Both the position numbers and the translations under genes were made by a program. A stretch of DNA of 21,105 nucleotides from assembly GCA_964351745.1 (NCBI GenBank), contig CAYGPI010000047.1, forward strand, positions 1-21,105, in the 5' to 3' direction. Source of the DNA: CAYNJF01 sp964351745 (GTDB lineage: Bacteria > Pseudomonadota > Gammaproteobacteria > Berkiellales > Berkiellaceae). The first letter of the stretch is position 1. Every line of letters begins with the position of its first letter. The notes beneath the pieces are model-generated. The model saw nothing but the letters and a program-made list of their open reading frames with translations, ran no database searches and was not told where the DNA came from. Below, one piece after another: positions 1-7,699 of the stretch.

Positions 1-1
1 C

Positions 2-442
2 GCTCATATTGATGCGTTTCAAGACAATGGCTATACCAAAGAAGAAATGAAGATGGTTTGGGAAACTAAAAAAATATTGAATGATGATAGCATTCAAGTC
101 AATCCTACAGCTGTTCGAGTGCCTGTGAAAACAGGTCATAGTGAAGCCATTCACATTGAGACAAAAAGGAAGCTTACAGCAGACAAAGCTTTAGCATTAT
201 TAAGTACAAGCCCTGGGATACAAGTGATCGATAGGCATGAGGCCAAAGGCTATCCTAGCCCACTTTGTGATGCCCAAGGTCATGATGCGGTTTATGTGGG
301 GCGGGTTAGAGAAGATATCTCTCATCCACTAGGCTTAAATTTGTGGGTTGTTGCAGACAATATACGCAAAGGTGCCGCTTTAAACAGCATTCAAATCGCC
401 CAACATTGGTTAGCCATGCGAGAAGAGGGTAAGTTTGACTGA
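2..442 (+). CDS. asd: aspartate-semialdehyde dehydrogenase, C-terminal part (5' end outside window)
   Basis: The reading frame is open from base 2 to the stop at 442, so only the last ~146 residues are present. Aspartate-semialdehyde dehydrogenase reduces aspartyl phosphate to aspartate semialdehyde, the branch-point intermediate for lysine, diaminopimelate, threonine and methionine. The visible part matches the C-terminal half of the family: a KMVWETKKIL-like helix, then NPTAVRVPVKTGHSEAIHIE with the catalytic-site His, and the terminal segment LWVVADNIRKGAALNSIQIA that closes the fold. The ATG at base 47 is internal and not the start. asd directly upstream of fimV is a standard gammaproteobacterial arrangement, which supports the call. 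No clear intrinsic terminator follows it. Confidence 0.93.
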   Translation, partial: AHIDAFQDNGYTKEEMKMVWETKKILNDDSIQVNPTAVRVPVKTGHSEAIHIETKRKLTADKALALLSTSPGIQVIDRHEAKGYPSPLCDAQGHDAVYVGRVREDISHPLGLNLWVVADNIRKGAALNSIQIAQHWLAMREEGKFD

Positions 443-527
443 ATATGAGACCAGTGGATTTGCGAAAGATTTGCAGTGTTCGTTTATTCAATCAGGAGAT
501 TCACGCTGAAAAGTATTTATTAAGTTG

Positions 528-556
528 TTGACCCCAGACAAGATAATCTATAGCTA
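528..556 (+). promoter_or_regulatory. possible sigma70 promoter upstream of fimV
   Basis: A TTGACC hexamer (528-533) is followed by TATAGC (549-554, 15-bp spacing) or TAGCTA (551-556, 17-bp spacing). The -35 match is good and the -10 is weak. It lies in the 187-bp asd-fimV gap, the natural place for a fimV promoter. This is pattern reading only. Confidence 0.3.
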
Positions 557-629
557 AAGGAGCATCATCGATTTTATGTGAAGCATAATTCTTGTGTGCT
601 GCAAAAAATAGCTTATCACGGGGTACCTA

Positions 630-3176
630 GTGAAAAAATTGAATAAACTGTCACATATCATATTAGGCTCAGTGACACTCTTACTTTCTGCTCAGCCTGT
701 TTTTGGGTTAGGGCTTGGATCAATTTCGATCCAATCCTACCTTAACCAGCCGTTGCAGGCCGAAGTGAATATAAATGACTTGGGTGATGTTTCGAGTAGC
801 GAGATTCAAGTTAGCTTAGCTTCTCGCGAAGTATTTGAAAAAGCGGGCTTAGATCGCCCTTATACCCTTAGTGATTTATCGTTTGAGGTCGTCACGAGAG
901 GTGAAGATACTTACCTTGAAATTACAAGTCATAACTCTGTGGCGGATCCATTTCTTTCCTTTATTGTCGAAGCTAAGTGGGCTTCAGGCCGAGTTTTAAG
1001 AGAGTATACAGTTTTACTGGATCCTGTTGGATCATCCTATGCTCACCAAGAAGTAAGCAAGTCAAAAAAAACGGCAGCTAAGAAGTCAACGTTGCAACCT
1101 GCTCCCAAAAAAGTCAGTTCTCCAGTTAAGATAGCTTCGAAGTCTTATGATCAAAAGCCCCAGGCTGATAATGATTTAAAGCCAGGGGATTCATATGGGC
1201 CAGTGAGTACAGAAGATACCCTGTGGGGAATTGCCAGTCGTTTGTCTAAAGGCACAAGCGCCAATGTTTATCAAACGATGCTTGCTATTGTTGAAAAAAA
1301 CCCAAATTCATTTATTCGCCAGAATATTCATGGTTTGAAAAAACAAACAATTTTGGCGTTACCTAATGCCTCAGAGTTAAATCAAATAGCAAAATCTCAA
1401 GCCGTTGCTAACGTGGCGATGCATCGCCAAGCATGGCTTCATCAAGCGGTTGAAATGGCACCCAAGCCTAGGTTGACTCAAAAAACAGGCGACATTATCA
1501 AGCCTAAGCCTTTAAAGTTAGTGTCTTCAACAGAGTCTTTAGAGCCTATTGAATCTGTGGATCCTAATCAGGCTAAGCCAAAGGATTTATCTAGCGCAGG
1601 TGAAAAAATAAACCAGACCATGCGTGAGCAATTATTAGCGACACAAAAGGCGCTAGATACTCTAGAAAGCGCCAACCAAGAGCTTGCTAAAAATCACGCT
1701 TTTCTTCTAGAGCAGAACCAGAAACTAACTCAAGCGATAAAGAAGAAAGAGCAAAACCTAGATCCCACGGGTGAAGTGACTCATCAAAAGACTGGAAACA
1801 CTTTAGTTTCTTCGCAGTTGAGCCAAAGTATTCAAGATCAGATGGCATCCTTTACTAAAGGTCAAGAAGGTACCAAAGTTGGATTGAATCAAAAGCCAAC
1901 GACATCCAATCTCAAGCCTAATGCCTCGCAGACTTTACCAAAAAAGACGGCAACGGTGGCACCTCCGGTTGTGCCCACAACACCTCTTATCGTTGAAAGT
2001 CCTAAAAGCCCCACGCAATCTTTGCCCTGGTTATGGATTGCTGCCTGTCTTGGTTTTGTCGGTGCTGGTGGATTTACGTTTCGATATTTGAAAACGAACA
2101 AGCTAGGATTTTTTGAGAATAAAAGACGTGAACAATTTGCGCCAGTAGAGTTTAAGGCTAACGAACCTACTGAGGGTGATCAGCTGCAAGTTGATTTAAC
2201 AGACGATATTAAAGAAGCCTTTTCAGTGTTTGATGAGACTTCACCCAAACAAAAGACCTCATCTATCGATGAAGCTCAGTATGAGGTTTTAAGGGGCAGT
2301 GAAGCGCTTGCGAGCATATCAGCTGGTGAGGACGTACAAGAAGAAGTTGATGTGTTTATTGAGTACAAGCGTTATGAACAAGCTGAAAAACTCTTAATAA
2401 AACATCTTAGTGTTTATCCAGAAGATTGGTCTAACCATGCTAAATTGCTAGAGGTTTATAATCTACATGGTAATTTTATTGCTCTTAAAGAGCACTTAAA
2501 GCAATTACCATCAGATTTAGAGACTAAAGATCCAGAGGTATGGCACAATATTCAGATCATGCTTGAGGGTTGCATGGTTAAGCCTGTTGCGCATGAAGAA
2601 GTTGTCATCGATGAGGTACCTGAAGCCCACGATCAAGAAGGCATACCAGAAGCTATATCGCAAGAGCCTCTAGAGCAAGAGCATGATGAAGTCATGGAGC
2701 CTAGCGAAGTGCCAGAGTCAAGGTACCAAGCTTCTCATGATATTCAGGCTGAATCTGAACCTGAACCTGACCATAGAACTATGCCTAATAGCTCTGTCCC
2801 CACTATCAATTTGGCTGAGAAGTGTGGCGTTGAGTCAGAGTTAAAATTTGGGTTAGAAGAAGATGTGACTAGAGAGTATCATGCCAAAGAGCAACCAACG
2901 ATGCGCTCAATTTCGAATCCACAGTCTGTTGAGTCCCAAAATGCTGAAGGTGATCTTGAATTCTCAAGTTCGCCAGCACAAGCAAAAAGTGAAGAGTATG
3001 CCTATCTTCAAGATAAAGATGCAGGTGAAACTAATTTGTCTCTTGCGAAGACTTATTTTGAGTTAGGAGACATGACTTTGGCTAAAGAGCATATTAAGAC
3101 TGTTTTTGAAGTGGGATCAGATGCCCAAGTTAAAGAAGCTGAAGATTTGTTAGCACACATTAATAAGCCAGAGTAA
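630..3176 (+). CDS. fimV: FimV/HubP-like polar peptidoglycan-binding membrane protein
   Basis: An 848-aa protein with the full FimV architecture. An N-terminal signal peptide (about 1-26) is followed by the typical mature start GLGLGSISIQSYLNQPLQAE. A LysM-like periplasmic segment lies around 188-250, a coiled coil at about 325-378, and one TM helix at about 465-486 (LPWLWIAACLGFVGAGG). A long acidic cytoplasmic region follows, with a TPR-like stretch near 565-650 and the FimV C-terminal TPR motif near 803-843 (LSLAKTYFELGDMTLAKEHI). FimV/HubP proteins mark the cell pole and organise type IV pili, chemotaxis and flagellar components. The start is GTG, preceded by a weak G-rich Shine-Dalgarno (ACGGGG). 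The acidic linker at about 650-750 is rich in Glu/Pro. Location after asd fits. Function in this organism is inferred from the family. Confidence 0.92.
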   Translation: MKKLNKLSHIILGSVTLLLSAQPVFGLGLGSISIQSYLNQPLQAEVNINDLGDVSSSEIQVSLASREVFEKAGLDRPYTLSDLSFEVVTRGEDTYLEITSHNSVADPFLSFIVEAKWASGRVLREYTVLLDPVGSSYAHQEVSKSKKTAAKKSTLQPAPKKVSSPVKIASKSYDQKPQADNDLKPGDSYGPVSTEDTLWGIASRLSKGTSANVYQTMLAIVEKNPNSFIRQNIHGLKKQTILALPNASELNQIAKSQAVANVAMHRQAWLHQAVEMAPKPRLTQKTGDIIKPKPLKLVSSTESLEPIESVDPNQAKPKDLSSAGEKINQTMREQLLATQKALDTLESANQELAKNHAFLLEQNQKLTQAIKKKEQNLDPTGEVTHQKTGNTLVSSQLSQSIQDQMASFTKGQEGTKVGLNQKPTTSNLKPNASQTLPKKTATVAPPVVPTTPLIVESPKSPTQSLPWLWIAACLGFVGAGGFTFRYLKTNKLGFFENKRREQFAPVEFKANEPTEGDQLQVDLTDDIKEAFSVFDETSPKQKTSSIDEAQYEVLRGSEALASISAGEDVQEEVDVFIEYKRYEQAEKLLIKHLSVYPEDWSNHAKLLEVYNLHGNFIALKEHLKQLPSDLETKDPEVWHNIQIMLEGCMVKPVAHEEVVIDEVPEAHDQEGIPEAISQEPLEQEHDEVMEPSEVPESRYQASHDIQAESEPEPDHRTMPNSSVPTINLAEKCGVESELKFGLEEDVTREYHAKEQPTMRSISNPQSVESQNAEGDLEFSSSPAQAKSEEYAYLQDKDAGETNLSLAKTYFELGDMTLAKEHIKTVFEVGSDAQVKEAEDLLAHINKPE

Positions 3177-3250
3177 GCTGTGCAGGGGACTGTTAGTTTG
3201 ACAGTTAGTGTTTAAGCTGTTATTTTTTAGGTTTTTTATTTGACAGAATC

Positions 3251-3670
3251 ATGCTTAAAATCTCAAATGCAGTGGCCATCCCTCTAGAGGAAATAGAGCT
3301 TACAGCGATACGCTCACAAGGTGCAGGTGGCCAACATGTCAATAAGGTATCTTCAGCTATCCATTTAAGGTTTGATAGTCAGAACTCATCGCTGCCTTCC
3401 TTTTATAAAAATCGATTACTTGAGCAAAGTGATTATCGTATTTCTAAAGATGGCATTATCATTATCAAAGCACAAAAGTATCGTTCGCAGACTATGAATA
3501 AAGCGGATGCCTTAGATCGCTTGAAAGAAATGATTCAAAAATCAGGTAAAATTGTTAAGGTGAGAAGGCCTAGTAAACCCAGTAAGGCCTCAAAAGAGAA
3601 GCGTCTCTCTAATAAAAAGAAGAGAGGCAAAACGAAGCTTTTAAGAAGTCAAAGATCATTAGACGATTGA
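3251..3670 (+). CDS. arfB: alternative ribosome-rescue factor ArfB (GGQ peptidyl-tRNA hydrolase)
   Basis: This 139-aa protein matches ArfB (YaeJ) from end to end. The N-terminal release-factor fold carries QGAGGQHVNK with the catalytic GGQ at residues 26-28, which hydrolyses peptidyl-tRNA in the ribosomal P site. The C-terminal tail (about 100-139) is strongly basic (RRPSKPSKASKEKRLSNKKK). In the family this tail enters the empty mRNA channel of stalled ribosomes. The length equals that of the E. coli protein. The first ATG gives the expected N-terminus. It stands 74 bp after fimV and is followed by an intrinsic terminator, so it may be co-transcribed with fimV. Whether it is a backup to tmRNA here cannot be seen. 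Confidence 0.93.
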   Translation: MLKISNAVAIPLEEIELTAIRSQGAGGQHVNKVSSAIHLRFDSQNSSLPSFYKNRLLEQSDYRISKDGIIIIKAQKYRSQTMNKADALDRLKEMIQKSGKIVKVRRPSKPSKASKEKRLSNKKKRGKTKLLRSQRSLDD

Positions 3671-3745
3671 GGGGATCTACATTTGTTATTAAATCTCAAT
3701 TATGGTTTGATGGATAAAAGGACGTAACGACAAAGTTCTTGGGGG

Positions 3746-3777
3746 AAAAAGCCTGACAATATGTTCAGGCTTTTTTT
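3746..3777 (+). terminator. intrinsic terminator after arfB
   Basis: AAAAAGCCTGA pairs with TCAGGCTTTTT around an 8-nt loop, and the 3' arm runs into seven T's. It separates fimV-arfB from the next gene. Confidence 0.82.
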
Positions 3778-3887
3778 ATATAAAGAGGATAAATCACCCA
3801 TCTTGTGCTACACCTATTCTATAGTAGTTTGTAAATTAACTTGGTCTTTTAAAGACTTAAGCAAGCGAGCATAGGGATAACCATTAA

Positions 3888-5711
3888 GTGGCACAAACTG
3901 ATATTAAAACAACGACGGAAGCTGTAAAATTTGTCAATACTGTTCATGCTGACGCGGTGACCGATCAATATAAAATTAATCAGACCAAATTTGCTTCTTT
4001 GAGCGATGCTCAAGACTTTGAGCAGCTTAAACACAATTTTATTGAGATAGATATTGAGCCTTTAATGGAGCAACTTGGTGATGCCAGTTACTTTGAGGTG
4101 ACTGTGCCGATGACAGGCATGACTGACTTTTTAAGTACAGATCCATCATTGCTAGCCATGCCACAGCAGTTTCCAACCATCATGGCCATCAATGGTTTTG
4201 GTGCTTCTTCAAAGCCAGGTGATATGCATTATCCCAAACCCTATTTTCTTTTGGCGAAAGACTTGGTTGGAAATGAATATGAGTTGTTAGTCGATGAGCA
4301 AGGGCATGTGGAGATCCCTGAGCAGGGGTTGGGGTTATTTTCAATGTTGCAATCATTGACGTTTATTTACAGTTTTGAGCAGGTGACCCAAGGCAAGGGC
4401 TTGGTTAGTTTAGAAGAGTTTGGTGCTCAAGCTGGAAAAATATATTTGTTACCTCCACCAGATTTAGAGTCTGGATTTTTAACAAGGCTAGGTGTTTCCC
4501 ATTTAGATGATTATTTGCGTCGCGAAGTTGATTATGAAATGAAAGTGCCTGTTGAGTCTTATCTTCCTCAAGAAGCGGCACCAATGAAGACGCAGCTAAA
4601 TGGTCTAGAGTCTGATGGTGTGACGACTTTAGAATTAGATGTTCAGGCGCATGCGGTACGTCTTAAACCTTTTGAAAAGTTACAAGTTGAGCTTGAAGAA
4701 ATCTCGCAAGTAGAATACAAGGGATTTTCTTCGGAGCAAGAGGGCGGGGCTTCTTTTCTCGGATGGTCTCAAGTCGGAGCTAATATCTTTGAAAAAGCGG
4801 TAGGGTTAAGCGATCTAGCAAAACTAGCTGTTGTTCGAAATCTGATTTCAGAGTTTGATTTTACAAAAAGCTTACTTGAAGGACACAACTGGGGTATTGA
4901 GAATACAAATGGGTTTAATGATTTTGGATTACGAGGCGAGGCCATCGGTGTTTATTATGATCTCGTGGTCGATGCTGTCGTTCAAAGCAAAGTGCCAGGG
5001 GAGTATTGGTTGCAGCACGTTCCTGACTCGCATTTCTCTGAGTTTGATTTGAGTTATGTGTCCTTAGACTCAAGCGATCAGATCATGATTGATGAGCTAA
5101 CTCATGCTTTTGAAGATCAAGATTTCTCGACTTTTCAATCTCTGTTTCCTGGCCAAGAGGCAAATTTATCTCATGGGTTGTCTATCTTGATGTACGGAGA
5201 TTCTGATCATTTGCCTGATGTGCAAGTAAGATTGGTATCCAGTGATCAGACTTCTGGTCTGATTGATGATGTTTCATCTCTTTATATTCCAAATGCTGAA
5301 CATATGGCCGTTGGTGATTTTGATGTGGCAAGCTCCGTTGAAATGCAGAGTTTTATTGAGTTAGATGCTGGAGGGCATATCTATGTTAATCAACATCACA
5401 CGGCGTTGTCGCTATCACCAAACCATAGCCCAACGACGATCCACTACCAAGATATTATGGATGTTTCTGAGGTTGGTGGGATGATTAAGGGATTTGATGT
5501 CGAAACAGATCAAATTGACTTAAACGGTTTGTTAGAGCAAATGCCAGGTGCAACACGTGACAATATACAGATTCAAGCGCATGGAGCAGATATTCATATT
5601 TCTATTCAAGGTGAGAGCGGTGAGAGTCTGCCTGTGGCCACTTTGTTGGGCGCTGCAGGGCCTGAATTGCCAGGTGATTTAGGACAAATCATTGCCAGCG
5701 ATCTAGGTTAA
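3888..5711 (+). CDS. uncharacterised acidic cysteine-free protein with type I secretion-like C-terminus
   Basis: I do not recognise this 607-aa protein as a whole. It has no signal peptide or TM helix, is acidic, and contains no cysteine at all. Near the C-terminus it reads MIKGFDVETDQIDLNGLL (residues 532-549), then a segment ending in IHISIQGESGESLPVATLLG. This pattern (I-x-x-F-x3-x-D-x-L/I-D-L-x-x-L-L, then a beta-rich stretch ending V-x-L-x-G) is like the type I secretion C-terminal target domain found on giant adhesins and RTX proteins. No GGxGxDxUx calcium repeats were found. The start is GTG at 3888 with AGGGAT 11 nt upstream; no better in-frame ATG lies nearby. A terminator lies before it and its own transcription is likely. 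No T1SS transporter genes are in the window. The secreted fate is inferred; the C-terminal likeness is from memory of the family. Confidence 0.6.
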   Translation: MAQTDIKTTTEAVKFVNTVHADAVTDQYKINQTKFASLSDAQDFEQLKHNFIEIDIEPLMEQLGDASYFEVTVPMTGMTDFLSTDPSLLAMPQQFPTIMAINGFGASSKPGDMHYPKPYFLLAKDLVGNEYELLVDEQGHVEIPEQGLGLFSMLQSLTFIYSFEQVTQGKGLVSLEEFGAQAGKIYLLPPPDLESGFLTRLGVSHLDDYLRREVDYEMKVPVESYLPQEAAPMKTQLNGLESDGVTTLELDVQAHAVRLKPFEKLQVELEEISQVEYKGFSSEQEGGASFLGWSQVGANIFEKAVGLSDLAKLAVVRNLISEFDFTKSLLEGHNWGIENTNGFNDFGLRGEAIGVYYDLVVDAVVQSKVPGEYWLQHVPDSHFSEFDLSYVSLDSSDQIMIDELTHAFEDQDFSTFQSLFPGQEANLSHGLSILMYGDSDHLPDVQVRLVSSDQTSGLIDDVSSLYIPNAEHMAVGDFDVASSVEMQSFIELDAGGHIYVNQHHTALSLSPNHSPTTIHYQDIMDVSEVGGMIKGFDVETDQIDLNGLLEQMPGATRDNIQIQAHGADIHISIQGESGESLPVATLLGAAGPELPGDLGQIIASDLG

Positions 5712-5719
5712 ATAACTCA

Positions 5720-5746
5720 AAGTGATGGTTTTGTGGTCTATCACTT
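5720..5746 (+). terminator. weak hairpin after the 607-aa gene
   Basis: AAGTGAT (5720-5726) is the exact inverse of ATCACTT (5740-5746) with a 13-nt loop, placed 9 bp after the stop codon. The T-tract after it is poor (GTTTCGAGTTT), so termination may be inefficient. Confidence 0.35.
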
Positions 5747-5809
5747 GTTTCGAGTTTAGTTAGGACTTAAGATGACGCCTCTTTTCAAATTGTGAAATTT
5801 TAAGAACTT

Positions 5810-6601
5810 ATGGCACGTATTGCGCTTTGTGTTGAATATGAAGGGACTCATTATCACGGCTGGCAAATTCAAAAAAAGCAGATTTCGATCCAAGCTACTT
5901 TAGAAAAAGCACTCTCAAAAATAGCTTTGCATCCTGTTCATGTGGTTGCTTGTGGGCGAACTGATGCCGGGGTTCATGCTGTTGGTCAAATCATTCATTT
6001 CGATGTGGCGGTGGAAAGGCCCTATGATGCATGGGTAAGGGGTGTTAATTCTTTTTTGCCTAAAGATATCCGTGTTAAATGGGCTCGCTCAGTTGATGAC
6101 AGTTTTCATGCGAGGTATAGCGCCCTATCCAGACAGTATACTTACCTTATTTACATTGACAAGATTAGCCCAGGTTTGCTGCATTCAGGCGTGACGTGGG
6201 CTCATTATGAAGTCTCTGTTGACAAGATGAAGCTTGCATCAGAGGCGCTTATAGGCACGCATGATTTCAGCTCATTTCGAGCATCTAGTTGCCAAGCTAA
6301 AACTCCTGTTCGCGAGATCAAATATTTAGAGATAAGACGCCAAGGATCGATGATCACCATTGATATTGAGGCTAATGCTTTTTTGCATCATATGGTTCGC
6401 AATATAGTTGGGACGCTGCTCTATATTGGGAGGGGTTCGGAGCATGTTAATTTTGCAAAACAAGTATTGGATGCTCGGAATCGAAGTTTTGCCCCTCAGA
6501 TGGCGCCGGCTAGTGGTCTTTATCTAAGGCATGCTGCTTATCCTGAGAGTTACGATTTTCCAAAAATGAAAGGTAGGCCTTGGTTTCTTTCCTTAGAATA
6601 A
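5810..6601 (+). CDS. truA: tRNA pseudouridine(38-40) synthase
   Basis: A 263-aa protein covering the whole TruA family. TruA isomerises uridines 38, 39 and 40 in the anticodon stem-loop of many tRNAs. The catalytic motif ACGRTDAGVHA is at residues 47-57, with the nucleophilic Asp at position 52. The N-terminal substrate motif EYEGTHYHGWQ and the C-terminal segment HHMVRNIVGTLLYIGRG are both present. Start is the ATG giving MARIALCVEYEGT, matching the usual N-terminus; no strong Shine-Dalgarno is visible. In related bacteria truA follows fimV closely; here arfB and the 607-aa gene lie between. Confidence 0.95.
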   Translation: MARIALCVEYEGTHYHGWQIQKKQISIQATLEKALSKIALHPVHVVACGRTDAGVHAVGQIIHFDVAVERPYDAWVRGVNSFLPKDIRVKWARSVDDSFHARYSALSRQYTYLIYIDKISPGLLHSGVTWAHYEVSVDKMKLASEALIGTHDFSSFRASSCQAKTPVREIKYLEIRRQGSMITIDIEANAFLHHMVRNIVGTLLYIGRGSEHVNFAKQVLDARNRSFAPQMAPASGLYLRHAAYPESYDFPKMKGRPWFLSLE

Positions 6602-6708
6602 ACGTTAGTTTGTCAACTTTTTTTTAAGTTTGCACCTATAAAAAGCATATTAAGTTGGTTGCCTAAGTTCTTTGGGCGTTAAATTCATCATTCCTTTGGA
6701 TCTAAAGC

Positions 6709-6737
6709 TTATCTATCATCCTCAAGCAGGTTATAAT
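6709..6737 (+). promoter_or_regulatory. promoter of accD
   Basis: A perfect -10 TATAAT (6732-6737) is preceded at 17 bp by TTATCT (6709-6714, partial -35 match). Transcription would begin near 6744, about 26 nt before the accD ATG. This lets accD-folC-dedD-cvpA be transcribed apart from truA. Confidence 0.5.
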
Positions 6738-6769
6738 TAAAGCAATTAGATTAATTGTGGTGTCTCTCT

Positions 6770-7699
6770 ATGAGTTGGTTTCAAAAGTTATTACCTTCAA
6801 CTATTCGCACAAACACAGTCACCAAGAAGTCCATCCCAGAAGGGCTATGGACCAAATGTGATGCTTGCAGTGCTGTTCTCTTTCGCGCTGAAGTTGAAAG
6901 AAATTTAGATGTCTGCCCAAAATGCCAGCATCATCGTCGCATCGGTGGTCGAAAACGCTTAGAAATATTTCTAGATGTTATCCATGAAGAGCTTGGAGCC
7001 AATGTAGAGCCAACCGATAGATTTAAGTTCAAGGACACGAAACGCTATAAAGATCGGATCGTTCAAGCACAAAAAAAGACAGGTGAGAAAGATGCGCTCA
7101 TCGTGATGCGTGGCGAGGTTCATGGGTTGGCGGTCATCGCATGTGCTTTTGATTTTAACTTTATTGGTGGCTCCATGGGCGCTGTCGTCGGTGAGAAATT
7201 TGCTATTGCTGCACAAGCAGCGCTAGCGCAAAAACTGCCATTTATTTGTTTTGCTACTAGCGGTGGCGCTAGGATGCAAGAATCCCTTATTTCTCTCATG
7301 CAGATGGGTAAAACAGCAGCAGTGTTACGTCGTTTAAGTGATGCTGGTTTGCCGTACATTTCTGTGATGCTAGATCCGTGCATGGGAGGCGTATCAGCAA
7401 GTCTTGCGATGCTAGGGGATATCAATATTGCAGAGCCAAAAGCACTCATCGGTTTTTCTGGTCCGCGAGTTATCCAGCAAACCATTGGTGAGACATTGCC
7501 TGAGGGATTCCAGCGATCAGAGTTTCTTTTAGATCATGGTGTGTTAGACATGATTGTTGATCGCCGGCATTTAAAAGATACGATAGCAAGCCTCCTTGCA
7601 AAGATGACGCATCAATCAGATCCCATTGCAGCCAAAGAAGATCCAGTAGTCAAGGATAGAACCAATGAAAAGATGTTTAGAGAATCCATTGATGAGTAG
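6770..7699 (+). CDS. accD: acetyl-CoA carboxylase carboxyltransferase subunit beta
   Basis: AccD, with AccA, transfers the carboxyl group from carboxybiotin to acetyl-CoA, giving malonyl-CoA for fatty acid synthesis. The 309-aa protein has the N-terminal zinc ribbon with four cysteines (C30, C33, C49, C52; TKCDAC and CPKC) and the carboxyltransferase core with GGSMGAVVG, SGGARMQES and PTMGGVSAS-like DPCMGGVSAS. The ATG at 6770 gives MSWFQKLLP, the standard N-terminus; an in-frame TTG at 6755 could extend it by five residues but is less likely. The stop overlaps the start region of folC, which implies translational coupling. Confidence 0.95.
   Translation: MSWFQKLLPSTIRTNTVTKKSIPEGLWTKCDACSAVLFRAEVERNLDVCPKCQHHRRIGGRKRLEIFLDVIHEELGANVEPTDRFKFKDTKRYKDRIVQAQKKTGEKDALIVMRGEVHGLAVIACAFDFNFIGGSMGAVVGEKFAIAAQAALAQKLPFICFATSGGARMQESLISLMQMGKTAAVLRRLSDAGLPYISVMLDPCMGGVSASLAMLGDINIAEPKALIGFSGPRVIQQTIGETLPEGFQRSEFLLDHGVLDMIVDRRHLKDTIASLLAKMTHQSDPIAAKEDPVVKDRTNEKMFRESIDE

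Noticed and set aside
306..491. Minus-strand 61-aa frame over the end of asd
   Set aside because: It lies antisense to a clear coding gene and has no recognisable domain or ribosome site.
2881..3066. Alternative-frame 61-aa frame in the fimV tail
   Set aside because: Overlaps fimV in another frame, low-complexity and unlike any protein.
6602..6650. Terminator after truA from the T-tract near 6618
   Set aside because: The flanking AACTT/AAGTT stem is only five AT-rich pairs, too weak to support.
6755..6769. TTG start upstream of the accD ATG
   Set aside because: The ATG at 6770 gives the conserved MSWF start; the upstream residues MWCLS are not family-like.
7120..7485. 121-aa minus-strand frame within accD
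   Set aside because: Antisense shadow of a conserved gene; the + strand product is unmistakable.
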